NCBI GenBank assembly: GCA_964438715.1
Contig: CAYTLQ010000092.1
Coordinates: 1 to 11,583, forward strand
Reading direction: 5' to 3'
From: CAYTLQ01 sp964438715
GTDB lineage: Bacteria > Bacteroidota > Ignavibacteria > Ignavibacteriales > Ignavibacteriaceae
DNA: 11,583 nt
The notes beneath the pieces were generated by a model that saw only the letters and a list, made by a program, of their open reading frames with translations, searched no databases and was not told where the DNA came from. Below, one piece after another: positions 1-7,815 of this stretch. The position numbers were made by a program, and so were the translations under genes. Position 1 is the first letter of the stretch, and the number at the start of each line of letters is the position of its first letter.

Positions 1-68
1 ACTAAATATAGCCGTTTTTTGGTACTAATTTTGTTCATTTTAAAGTTTAATCAATTTGAGTGCCAACC

Positions 69-989
69 ATGAAAAGATCGGAATTTCTATCAGGTACAAT
101 TAAAGCAGTTATTGGTACAGCAATGTTTCCTACTGCTATCATCACTTCAGCGGTAAAATCGGCTATTGAAACACCTGTTACCCCTTATGACCTTGTTGCT
201 GTTAAAGGCGGTGAGCCGGATCAAATGTTTGATAAAGCAATCGCATCGCTTGGTGGAATGAAAAAATTTGTTTCAAAAGGACAGACTGTTGTTGTAAAAC
301 CAAATATAGGATGGGATGTTGATCCGGAGAGAGCCGCTAATACTAATCCAGTACTGGTGAAAAGAATAATTCAGCACTGCATCGAGGCAGGTGCAAAGAA
401 GGTTTATGTTTTTGATCATACCTGCGATACCTGGACAAAATGCTACTCAAACAGTGGTATTGAGCGCATGGTGAAAGAAGCGGGGGGACAAATTGTTTCC
501 GGAGATAGTGAAAATTATTATCAGTCAGTTGATATTAAGAACGGTAAACGGTTGAAGAAAGAAAAAGTTCATGAACTTATTCTTGATTCAGATGTTTTCA
601 TAAATGTTCCGGTTCTGAAACATCATAGTTCGGGTAGGCTGACAATCGGAATGAAAAACCTGATGGGAATAGTTTGGGACAGGGGTTACTGGCATCGTAA
701 TGATTTACACCAGTGCATTGCCGACTTCACATCTTTTCGTAAACCCGATCTTACTATAGTAGATGCTTACAGAGTAATGAAACGAAATGGACCTCGTGGT
801 GTATCGAAGGATGATGTTGTATTGATGAAATCGCAGATAATATCCTCAGACATTGTGGCGGCTGATGCCGCATCGGCAAAGTTATTTGGAATGGAGCCAT
901 CTGATATAGCTTATCTCAATCATGCAGTTGAAATGAAACTTGGCAGGACTGATCTCCAAAATCTCAATATTAACAGGATTATATTATAA
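69..989 (+). CDS. DUF362-family protein with signal-like N-terminus (putative iron-sulfur partner protein)
   Basis: The 306-residue product matches the DUF362 family in its motifs: VVVKPNIGWD near residues 75-84, NVPVLKHH at 179-186, LTIGMKNLMG at 191-200, DLTIVDA at 227-233 and ADAASAKLFG at 265-274. The biochemical role of DUF362 proteins is not well established; members often sit beside or are fused to ferredoxin domains. The N-terminus begins MKRSEFL followed by a hydrophobic stretch to about residue 30. This resembles a Tat or lipoprotein-like leader, but it has KR rather than RR, so export is only inferred. I chose ATG 69 because a weak GAG lies six to nine bases upstream; an in-frame GTG at 60 would add three residues and has no better ribosome site. 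The stop overlaps the next start by one base (TAATG), so translation is probably coupled to the polyferredoxin gene. There are no CxxCxxC ferredoxin motifs in this protein; its cysteines are scattered. Confidence 0.85.
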   Translation: MKRSEFLSGTIKAVIGTAMFPTAIITSAVKSAIETPVTPYDLVAVKGGEPDQMFDKAIASLGGMKKFVSKGQTVVVKPNIGWDVDPERAANTNPVLVKRIIQHCIEAGAKKVYVFDHTCDTWTKCYSNSGIERMVKEAGGQIVSGDSENYYQSVDIKNGKRLKKEKVHELILDSDVFINVPVLKHHSSGRLTIGMKNLMGIVWDRGYWHRNDLHQCIADFTSFRKPDLTIVDAYRVMKRNGPRGVSKDDVVLMKSQIISSDIVAADAASAKLFGMEPSDIAYLNHAVEMKLGRTDLQNLNINRIIL

Positions 990-2548
990 TGACACTGTAC
1001 AAAACAGTGAAAAAAGTAAGGGTGGTTTCTTCGGTTACTATTTTCTTCTTTATTCTTTTCCTGTTTATCGACTTTAAAAATACTATTCCCGCAAAATGGG
1101 TTAACTATATTTCAGCTACGCAGTTTCTGCCCGCTCTTCTCCATACTCTTACCGGTTTATCGGTAATATCGGTGTTTTTGTTTGCATTACTAATTATTAC
1201 TCTAACTGTGGGGAGAGTATATTGTTCCTTTTTATGCCCGCTGGGAACGATGCAGGATTTACTCATCAGGGGATTTAATAAATTTAAACTGCCAAGAAAA
1301 TTTACATTCAAAGAGGACCGATATCAGATCCGCTATGCAATTCTTTTTGCAGGATTTTTGGGATTTATACTTGGTACCACTGCTGTGTTAATTCTCTTCG
1401 ATCCGTTTAGCAGTTTTGGCAGAATAGTTTTAGTTTTCATCGGCGCTCCATACAGTTTTATCAGTGAGAATGTGGGGTATATTTTCAGCAGAAGTGAACT
1501 CGGAGTTATAATAACAGACAGCAGGCGATTACCCGGCATCGCTCTGCTTATAACTACGATAATACTTTTCCTGAAAATTGTTTTATATACCAGAAAAGAC
1601 GGCAGGGACTATTGTAATGAACTGTGTCCTGTGGGAGCAATGCTTGGATTGTTAAGCAGAATTTCGCTTTATCGTTTCCGTATTGATGTAACTACATGTG
1701 ACAGTTGCGGCGCTTGTGGAAAAATGTGTAAAGCCGGTTGTATTGATACGAAAGCAAAACACATTGACTATGAACGATGCATCGGATGTTTTAACTGTAC
1801 TCTTGTGTGTCCCACAGGCAGTATTGCTCTTAGCAGGGTAAATACAAATAAAATTGCTGAAGCAAAAGGAGATGGCGGCAGAAGGGCATTTCTCAGGCGG
1901 GGAGTTTTATCTTTTTTTGTACTCTCAATACCCGGATTTATTCAGCAGAAGATAATACCAAAAAAATTCAGTACTGTTTTTGTTCAGCGTAAAAACCCTA
2001 TTGTACCGCCGGGAGGAAAAAGCAGAGAGGATTTTAATGCAAAATGTACGGCTTGCAATTTGTGTGTTGCACAGTGTCCTACAAGGGTACTTCAGCCTGC
2101 TGTTTTGGAATATGGAGTGTTGGGGTTTTTACAGCCACATCTGACAAATGAAAAAGGATTTTGTAATTTTGAATGTGTGCGGTGCTCGGAGGTGTGTCCA
2201 ACCGGAGCATTACAGAAACTTTTGCCTGCTGAGAAAAAACTTACGCAACTCGGAAAAGTACATTTTATAAAAGAAAACTGTATAGTTGAAACTGAAAAGA
2301 CTGATTGTGGTGCATGCTCGGAACACTGTCCGACAAAAGCAGTGTATATGGTTCCATACGGTAAACTGATGCTTCCGGAAGTTGAAAACAAATTCTGCAT
2401 TGGTTGCGGTGCATGTGAGTTTGCATGTCCAACGAAGCCGTACAAAGCAATTTATGTTGAAGGCAATGAGGTACATTCGGTTGCAGAAAAGAAAGTAGAG
2501 GAAAAGTTGCCTCAACAAACAAATTTCAAAGAGGAATTCCCGTTTTAA
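989..2548 (+). CDS. Membrane polyferredoxin, NapH-like N-terminus plus NapG-like ferredoxin region (six predicted 4Fe-4S clusters)
   Basis: The 519-residue protein has a hydrophobic first half with segments near residues 13-30, 52-75, 116-137 and 182-200. It carries two CxxxCP motifs typical of the NapH/NosR/YccM-type membrane domain: YCSFLCP (C79, C83) and YCNELCP (C209, C213). A first ferredoxin block follows (C237/240/243/247 and C264/267/270/274). At 298-304 the motif RRAFLRR precedes a hydrophobic stretch at 305-318, much like a Tat signal or anchor inside the chain. A second block follows with cysteines at 353-363, 392-403, 430-447 and 470-480. The cluster with C430, C440, C443 and C447 has an expanded first spacing. 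Family knowledge makes this a membrane electron carrier, probably linking a quinol or cytoplasmic donor to an envelope acceptor. Its start overlaps the DUF362 stop and AGGA at 975-978 can serve as ribosome site. The exact redox partner is unknown. Confidence 0.9.
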   Translation: MTLYKTVKKVRVVSSVTIFFFILFLFIDFKNTIPAKWVNYISATQFLPALLHTLTGLSVISVFLFALLIITLTVGRVYCSFLCPLGTMQDLLIRGFNKFKLPRKFTFKEDRYQIRYAILFAGFLGFILGTTAVLILFDPFSSFGRIVLVFIGAPYSFISENVGYIFSRSELGVIITDSRRLPGIALLITTIILFLKIVLYTRKDGRDYCNELCPVGAMLGLLSRISLYRFRIDVTTCDSCGACGKMCKAGCIDTKAKHIDYERCIGCFNCTLVCPTGSIALSRVNTNKIAEAKGDGGRRAFLRRGVLSFFVLSIPGFIQQKIIPKKFSTVFVQRKNPIVPPGGKSREDFNAKCTACNLCVAQCPTRVLQPAVLEYGVLGFLQPHLTNEKGFCNFECVRCSEVCPTGALQKLLPAEKKLTQLGKVHFIKENCIVETEKTDCGACSEHCPTKAVYMVPYGKLMLPEVENKFCIGCGACEFACPTKPYKAIYVEGNEVHSVAEKKVEEKLPQQTNFKEEFPF

Positions 2549-2562
2549 CTAAAGAGCGAGCA

Positions 2563-3399
2563 ATGAAGAAAAGTATAATTTACTGGATTTTGTCATTCAT
2601 AATTACTCTTGCTTCGGCATATTATCAAAGAATTACAGGTCCTACTTATCCGGTGGATATTAAAAAAGAAATCAATGGAAGAGAGTATAAGTTCCGGTTC
2701 CACAGAAGTCATTCCGGTACAACAGATCAACCGGTAACACTTGTAATTGCCGATACAACAATTAAAGCAACCTTATACTGGAAAAGATATAAAACGAATG
2801 ACGAGTGGACAAAAGTATCGTTCTCCCGAATTTCTGATACTCTTCTGTCCAATCTTCCCGGTCAGCCGGCGGCTGGAAAACTTATGTACAATGTATTGAT
2901 TTCATCTTCAGGAAAAAACATTCAGCTGATGCAGGAACCTGTTATTATTAGATTCAAGGGGGAAGTACCAACCACCGTGCTTATTATACATGTAATTGTT
3001 ATTTTCGCTGCGATGCTGCTTTCTACCAGAACAGGATTCGAGGCGTTTGCCGATAAACCGGCATTAAAAAAATATTATATTTGGACAATAGGTCTGCTTA
3101 TTGCAGGTGGATTTATTCTTGGGCCTATTGTTCAGAAATATGCATTTGATGCCTACTGGACAGGATTTCCTTTTGGTACCGATTTAACCGATAATAAAGT
3201 GCTTCTTGCCTTAGTTATTTGGTTAGTTGCAGGTTATGCTGTTTATTCAGGTAAGAATATTCGGTTTTGGACTGTGACAGCCGCAGTAGTAATGTTGATC
3301 ATTTTCCTTATACCGCATAGTATGTTTGGCTCAGAATTGGATTATAATAAACTTGATAAGGAAACAGGGAAACCGAATATTGAATTGCCTGCAAATTAA
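2563..3399 (+). CDS. Unknown membrane protein with five predicted membrane segments
   Basis: The 278-residue protein starts with a hydrophobic segment (about 4-20) that could be a signal anchor. A soluble, beta-rich-looking region (about 21-135) follows, then four segments near 136-154, 171-190, 211-229 and 233-253. A distinctive stretch, LGPIVQKYAF at 186-195 followed by WTGFPFGTDLTDNK at 199-212, sits in the loop between segments three and four and looks conserved; I recall similar proteins in Bacteroidota-type genomes without an assigned function. The gene begins 14 bases after the polyferredoxin stop, preceded by a weak GAGCGAG, so it probably belongs to the same transcript. By context it may be a membrane partner of the ferredoxin pair. 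There are no cysteines and no obvious heme-binding pattern, so it is unlikely to carry an iron-sulfur cluster itself. Confidence 0.8.
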   Translation: MKKSIIYWILSFIITLASAYYQRITGPTYPVDIKKEINGREYKFRFHRSHSGTTDQPVTLVIADTTIKATLYWKRYKTNDEWTKVSFSRISDTLLSNLPGQPAAGKLMYNVLISSSGKNIQLMQEPVIIRFKGEVPTTVLIIHVIVIFAAMLLSTRTGFEAFADKPALKKYYIWTIGLLIAGGFILGPIVQKYAFDAYWTGFPFGTDLTDNKVLLALVIWLVAGYAVYSGKNIRFWTVTAAVVMLIIFLIPHSMFGSELDYNKLDKETGKPNIELPAN

Positions 3400-3417
3400 C
3401 GAGACATGGAGTAACAA

Positions 3418-4059
3418 ATGACGGAAATATTTTTTCCGGAACAAAGAGAATATATGCAATCGTTTCTGCCTGAGCGTGATATGCTCACGCAGGAAATGCG
3501 ACTATTTGCTGAAAAGAATCGTATTCCTGTTCTCGACGATCATTCACTTGCAGTTCTGGAATCATTGGTAGTTATTTCTCATGCCACACGCATACTTGAA
3601 CTGGGAACTGCAATTGCCTATACAACCATTGCTCTTGCAAGGTTACTACCTGAAACAGGTTCAATAGTGACGATTGAAAAGAGCGAACCAAATATAGAAC
3701 TGGCAGAGGCTTTTATAAAAAAATCCGGTGTGGGTTCGAAAATTACAATACTGAAAGGTGAGGGGAAGGTGATACTCTGTGCTCCTATGCAATTGTTTGA
3801 TATGGTTTTTCTTGATGCTGATAAAGAGGACTATGCCGACTTGTACATGCTCTCACTGCCGTTATTACGAAAAGGTGGAATTATGGTAGTTGATAATCTG
3901 TTATGGCATGGTTATTCAGCCACAAAAGAGGTACCGCAGAATTATCAGGTGTCGGTAGAGCATATCCGATCGTTTAATGATTTATTTTTTCGTGATGAAC
4001 GGATAAGAAGTGTACTAATTCCAACCGGCGATGGGCTGGGTGTAGGTATTAAACTGTAA
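3418..4059 (+). CDS. SAM-dependent O-methyltransferase, COG4122 / YrrM (TrmR)-like
   Basis: At 213 residues the protein has the usual length and motif order of the metal-dependent class I O-methyltransferases (Methyltransf_3). The SAM-binding motif I is RILELGTAIAYTT (58-70), the acidic post-motif is TIEKSEPN (85-92), FDMVFLDADKEDYADLY runs from 127 to 143 and GGIMVVDNLLWHG from 153 to 165. D133, D159 and N160 occupy the positions expected for the divalent-metal ligands. Motif I has Ala where the family usually has Gly (GTAIAYT rather than GTAIGYS), a conservative change. The family includes catechol-type methyltransferases and bacterial TrmR, which methylates 5-hydroxyuridine at tRNA position 34. 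TrmR is a plausible role, but substrate cannot be read from the sequence. GGAG at 3408-3411 lies six bases before the ATG and fixes the start. The gene follows the membrane gene by 18 bases. Confidence 0.88.
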   Translation: MTEIFFPEQREYMQSFLPERDMLTQEMRLFAEKNRIPVLDDHSLAVLESLVVISHATRILELGTAIAYTTIALARLLPETGSIVTIEKSEPNIELAEAFIKKSGVGSKITILKGEGKVILCAPMQLFDMVFLDADKEDYADLYMLSLPLLRKGGIMVVDNLLWHGYSATKEVPQNYQVSVEHIRSFNDLFFRDERIRSVLIPTGDGLGVGIKL

Positions 4060-4120
4060 TTGCATTACTTGCTTAATTATTAAAAATAGTTGATATTTCT
4101 GTTCATAAAAGAAATATTCA

Positions 4121-4555
4121 ATGAGTACACTGTTACAAGGCAGGTCGATTGATACAGTAATTGAGGAAATAACCAGACTAGCGGGTTCCGGGTTACAGTT
4201 TGAAGAAGATTTACGCCTGCTTATTACTCTTACCGACACACCCGAAAGGGAAATGGAACTCGAATCGCTGGCATTTTCTGCAAAATACTGTTTAGGCCTT
4301 ATGCGGGTAATACGAAAAGGCACGGGTAATGCAGAAATCGGTAATCTCGACCAAATCAAATCAGATCTCAACACCAATCTTCAGAAGATGAGAAATCAGC
4401 TATCTTCATTTATCAGCTACGCAGATAATGATGTGAGTGAAACATTTCATAAAAAGTTTCTTGCGATGGATCCATCAGCATTTTCCTCGTTCCTCGCATT
4501 TCTGGAAAGTCTTGAATGGCTGAAATTTTATTTTAATTCATTAAAACGAAGCTAA
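4121..4555 (+). CDS. Unknown 144-residue helical protein
   Basis: I do not recognise a family. The product looks almost entirely alpha-helical and soluble, with no signal peptide and no membrane segment. Charged, leucine-rich helices are apparent around residues 9-20, 44-66, 76-99 and 120-141, and there is a single cysteine (C57). A short linker rich in glycine and asparagine (GTGNAEIGN, 67-75) separates the two halves. The ATG at 4121 has no clear Shine-Dalgarno sequence; only an A-rich AAAAGAAA lies upstream. The gene sits between the methyltransferase (61-base gap) and the phosphoglucose isomerase (27-base gap) on the same strand. Codon use and base composition resemble its neighbours, and position 4555 ends in a clean TAA, so it is probably a real gene. 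Confidence 0.7.
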   Translation: MSTLLQGRSIDTVIEEITRLAGSGLQFEEDLRLLITLTDTPEREMELESLAFSAKYCLGLMRVIRKGTGNAEIGNLDQIKSDLNTNLQKMRNQLSSFISYADNDVSETFHKKFLAMDPSAFSSFLAFLESLEWLKFYFNSLKRS

Positions 4556-4570
4556 TTATAGTTTCAATAG

Positions 4571-4576
4571 AAGGAG
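4571..4576 (+). promoter_or_regulatory. Shine-Dalgarno site that sets a GTG start
   Basis: A perfect AAGGAG lies six bases before the GTG at 4583. This spacing supports GTG as the start codon of the phosphoglucose isomerase gene. It is one of the strongest ribosome-binding sites in the window. Confidence 0.8.
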
Positions 4577-4582
4577 CAATTC

Positions 4583-6256
4583 GTGAATAAAATAAGTTAT
4601 CATATAGAAAATGAAATATTAAAAAAAACAGAAGAGATATTACATCACTGGTCAAAGAATGATATTCCGAAACGGTTTTGGGATAAAGATCCTTATGTAT
4701 TTAAACAAAACCCTGCTGAGCATAAAGAATTAGCAGATAGGTTAGGATGGCTTACACTTCCTCAAACACCAAAGTCACGGATTGATGAACTTAAAGCGTT
4801 TGCTTCTGAGGTAAAAGAAAAATTTTCCTCTGTTCTTCTTCTTGGTATGGGCGGGAGCAGTCTGGCTCCGGAAGTGTTCTATAAAACTTTTTCATCAAAA
4901 CGAGGCTATCCCTCATTTGCTATTGTTGATAGCACTCATCCCGCAGTTATCAAAAGAATATTTGATGAATATGATTTAACAAAAACACTTTTCATCGTAG
5001 CGAGCAAATCAGGCGGAACGGCGGAAACCTCATCATTTTTTTATGTGTTTTATGAGTCGCTGAAACTGAAGGTGAGTAATCCCGGTAGTCATTTTGTTGC
5101 ACTTACCGACCCGGGAACAAGTCTTGAGAAGTTAGCAGTTGAAAGAGGTTTTCTAAAAGTGTTCAATACTCCTCCGGAAGTCGGAGGGCGTTATTCCGCA
5201 TTAACCGAATTTGGATTATTGCCTGCCGCGTTAATGGGGATTGATATAGAAGGATTATTGGCATCAGCAAAAAAAATGCAGGATGTGTGTCTGCCAACTC
5301 AGCACATTCACACAAATGCAGGCTTTTATCTTGGCGCCTTATTAGGAGTGCTTTCGGAGGCAGGAAAAAATAAGATAACATTTTTTGCCTCTCCCGCTTT
5401 TCGCTCATTTCCGCAATGGATTGAGCAGTTGATAGCGGAAAGCACCGGCAAGGAAGAGAAAGGGATACTTCCTGTTGCTGATGATGTTTTTCTTTCTCCG
5501 AAATATTATAGCGATGACAGAGTAACTGTTTTTCTGAGACTAGAAGGAGAAAATGACTTTCTCCTTGAGAGCATAAAGCAAAGTCTGCTAACAGCAGGGA
5601 AAAATATTATTGAGATAGAAATGACAAGTCTCATCGATCTTGCGCAGGAGTTTTACCGTTGGGAGATGGCAACTGCAGTTTCAGGAATTGTTCTCGGCAT
5701 TAATCCATTTGATCAGCCAAATGTTCAGCTTGCAAAAACTCTGGCAAATGAAAGTCTTGCTGAATACCGTAAAACGGGAAAACTGCCGGAAGAAAAACCC
5801 TTCTATTCGGAAGGTGGTATTGATGTACTTACTGAAATGAAAGGTGGTTCGGTAAAAACGATTGTACACGAATTTCTAAAAGATATTCGGCAAGGTGATT
5901 TTGTAGCTATTCTGGCTTTTGTTCCGTATAGTGCAGAAACAGAACTGGCTCTGCAGGAACTTCGCAGATTTATTACCTTGAAATACGGAGTAACAGTTAC
6001 TGTTGGTTTTGGCCCAAGATTTCTGCATTCCACCGGACAGTTACATAAAGGCGGAAAGAACAATGGATATTTCATTCAGATAACTGACGCAATTACGGCT
6101 GATGTTGAAGTGCCCGGTCAGGGGTATAGTTTTGGCACACTAATTACAGCACAGGCACAGGGTGATGCTAATGCACTGCTGAATAAGCAAAGAAAATTAC
6201 TCAAGCTAAAAATTAACTATAATATTTTTTCTGCAATCCGTTCAATTATCTCTTAA
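4583..6256 (+). CDS. pgi: Glucose-6-phosphate isomerase (stand-alone version of the PGI half of transaldolase-PGI fusions)
   Basis: This cytoplasmic enzyme interconverts glucose 6-phosphate and fructose 6-phosphate. Two SIS-type sugar-phosphate isomerase lobes are visible. The first has LLGMGGSSL (86-94), SKSGGTAETS (141-150) and GGRYSALTEFG (201-211). The second has QLIAESTGK (282-290), whose E286 fits the catalytic glutamate, and NPFDQPNVQLAK (374-385), which fits PGI signature 2 with K385 as the active-site lysine; N380 and Q382 replace the common G and E. The C-terminal part carries GFGPRFLHSTGQLHKGG (475-491), a motif I associate with the PGI portion of bifunctional transaldolase-PGI proteins. 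No transaldolase domain is present here or in the neighbouring gene, and 557 residues is a normal length for PGI. The start is GTG, preceded by an ideal ribosome site. The stop overlaps a possible upstream ATG of the amylase gene, suggesting co-expression with alpha-glucan metabolism. Confidence 0.93.
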   Translation: MNKISYHIENEILKKTEEILHHWSKNDIPKRFWDKDPYVFKQNPAEHKELADRLGWLTLPQTPKSRIDELKAFASEVKEKFSSVLLLGMGGSSLAPEVFYKTFSSKRGYPSFAIVDSTHPAVIKRIFDEYDLTKTLFIVASKSGGTAETSSFFYVFYESLKLKVSNPGSHFVALTDPGTSLEKLAVERGFLKVFNTPPEVGGRYSALTEFGLLPAALMGIDIEGLLASAKKMQDVCLPTQHIHTNAGFYLGALLGVLSEAGKNKITFFASPAFRSFPQWIEQLIAESTGKEEKGILPVADDVFLSPKYYSDDRVTVFLRLEGENDFLLESIKQSLLTAGKNIIEIEMTSLIDLAQEFYRWEMATAVSGIVLGINPFDQPNVQLAKTLANESLAEYRKTGKLPEEKPFYSEGGIDVLTEMKGGSVKTIVHEFLKDIRQGDFVAILAFVPYSAETELALQELRRFITLKYGVTVTVGFGPRFLHSTGQLHKGGKNNGYFIQITDAITADVEVPGQGYSFGTLITAQAQGDANALLNKQRKLLKLKINYNIFSAIRSIIS

Positions 6257-6260
6257 TGAG

Positions 6261-6268
6261 AAAGGGGG
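6261..6268 (+). promoter_or_regulatory. Shine-Dalgarno site that decides the amylase start
   Basis: AAAGGGGG lies five bases before the ATG at 6274. The earlier in-frame ATG at 6256 overlaps the upstream TAA, and the purine run would then lie inside its coding sequence. This favours 6274 as the main start. Confidence 0.65.
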
Positions 6269-6273
6269 CAGAT

Positions 6274-7758
6274 ATGCGTAAACATCCGCATTTATACGAA
6301 ATTAATACCCGTGTTTTTTTACGCAGGTTTGATGAGGCAGGGAAACGGGCTCTTATCGGAGATGTGCCGGAAGCATATTGGAAAAATCTATCCTCTCTGG
6401 GAATAGATATAATTTGGTTAATGGGAGTTTGGGAAACGAATGATGCTCTTATTGAGTCCTGCTGTTTTGAAGAAGGTTTAACGGGTTCTTATGCGAAGGC
6501 TCTGAAGGACTGGGCAAAGGCTGATATTATTGGCTCTCCTTATGCAATTAATCGTTATGAAATAAGCAGTAGAATCGGTACCAATGATGATATAGTTAAA
6601 CTTAGAGAACTTCTGAACAGTCTTGGGATGAAACTTGTTCTGGACTTTGTGCCAAACCACTTTGGGGCGGCAACTCCATATCTGGAAACTCATCCGGATA
6701 TTTTTCTGCAATGCTCTGAGGAGGTTTATAAATCTGATAGCCATACATTTTTCCGCAAGCCATCCGATTCGGACAAAATATTTGCACACGGACGCGATCC
6801 ATTCTTTCCTGCATGGACAGATACTGTGCAGGTAAACTACTATTCACCTGACGCACGAAGATTTATGACAGAGCAACTAATTGCGGTCAGTAAGTTATGC
6901 GATGGCGTTCGTTGTGATATGGCAATGCTTGTCTTAAATAATGTTTTTCAAAACACATGGGGTGGGTGCCTTAGTAAAAAGGGTTTGGAGCGACCGCAAA
7001 CAGAATTCTGGAAGGATGCTATTCGGGAAGTTTGTGAGCAAAAAAAGGATTTTCTTTTTCTTGCTGAAGCCTACTGGAATCTTGAATGGGAGTTACAACA
7101 ACAGGGATTTAATTTTACCTATGATAAGAGACTTTATGACCGTTTACGCCATAGTAGTCCCCGAAGTGTAAAAGATCACCTTTTGGCAGAGCTTACATTT
7201 CAGGAGAAGTCTATTCGGTTCACTGAAAACCATGATGAGGAGAGAGCGATAGTTGCCTTCGGAAAAGAACGGTCACTTGCTGCTGCGGTCGTTGCATCAA
7301 CTATACCGGGTATGCGTTTTTATAATGACGGACAATTTGAAGGCAAGAGAATAAAACTCCCGGTTCAGTTAGGAAGAGAACCTCATGAGGATATTTCCGT
7401 AAAACTCGTGAAGCAGTACGAAAAATTATTGCACATTGTTAATGAAGATATTTTTCACTCAGGTAACTGGCAATTACTTGAGGCTGAACCTGCCTGGGAA
7501 GATAATTACTCATGTGAAAATATTTTTTCATGGATATGGTCTTCGCACAATGAAAGTGTGTTGGTGGTTATCAATTACTCCGATGTAACAGCACAGGCGC
7601 GTGTGAAAATTGAGCTCGGCGAGTCACCGGAAAACATTGTACTAACAGATTTATGGACGAAAACAAAATATCATAGGTCGAGCGAAGAGATACAACATAT
7701 TGGTTTATATGTTGAACTTCATTCGTATGCTTTTCATATACTTCGTTGGCAACACTAA
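6274..7758 (+). CDS. Alpha-amylase family (GH13) glycoside hydrolase, cytoplasmic
   Basis: The 494-residue protein shows the four conserved GH13 regions in order. Region I is DFVPNH (124-129). Region II is DGVRCDMAM (210-218), with D215 as the nucleophile. Region III is FLFLAEAYW (260-268), with E265 as acid/base. Region IV is ENHDE (318-322), with D321 as the stabilising aspartate. The N-terminus opens directly into the barrel (LYEINTRVFLRR), and the C-terminus has the beta-rich tail usual for GH13. There is no signal peptide, so it should act on intracellular alpha-glucans or oligosaccharides such as glycogen, maltodextrins or trehalose-like sugars; the exact specificity cannot be read. I prefer ATG 6274 because of the strong AAAGGGGG upstream; ATG 6256 would add six residues and overlap the pgi stop (TAATG). 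Its neighbour, pgi, would pass released glucose phosphate into glycolysis. Confidence 0.92.
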   Translation: MRKHPHLYEINTRVFLRRFDEAGKRALIGDVPEAYWKNLSSLGIDIIWLMGVWETNDALIESCCFEEGLTGSYAKALKDWAKADIIGSPYAINRYEISSRIGTNDDIVKLRELLNSLGMKLVLDFVPNHFGAATPYLETHPDIFLQCSEEVYKSDSHTFFRKPSDSDKIFAHGRDPFFPAWTDTVQVNYYSPDARRFMTEQLIAVSKLCDGVRCDMAMLVLNNVFQNTWGGCLSKKGLERPQTEFWKDAIREVCEQKKDFLFLAEAYWNLEWELQQQGFNFTYDKRLYDRLRHSSPRSVKDHLLAELTFQEKSIRFTENHDEERAIVAFGKERSLAAAVVASTIPGMRFYNDGQFEGKRIKLPVQLGREPHEDISVKLVKQYEKLLHIVNEDIFHSGNWQLLEAEPAWEDNYSCENIFSWIWSSHNESVLVVINYSDVTAQARVKIELGESPENIVLTDLWTKTKYHRSSEEIQHIGLYVELHSYAFHILRWQH

Positions 7759-7815
7759 GTTGTTCTACTGCATTATCGGGGGTAATCAACAATTTATAAC
7801 TAGTGGAGTAAATCA

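Noticed and set aside
30..57. Possible Bacteroidota-type promoter (TTTG at 30-33 and a TCAATTTG resembling TAnnTTTG) before the DUF362 gene
   Set aside because: The -7 element has a mismatch, AT-rich DNA gives such matches easily, the implied transcript start would fall inside the start region, and the upstream gene is not visible.
1105..2522. Several - strand open frames of 68-117 codons opposite the polyferredoxin gene
   Set aside because: They lie antisense to a gene with clear ferredoxin motifs; their cysteine/histidine-rich content is a by-product of the opposite strand, and none has a credible start site.
4015..4377. 120-codon - strand frame spanning the end of the methyltransferase gene and most of the next gene
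   Set aside because: It overlaps two + strand genes in the run, and has low-complexity serine/arginine content typical of shadow frames.
6274..7758. Secreted amylase
   Set aside because: The N-terminus goes directly into the catalytic barrel with no signal peptide or lipobox.
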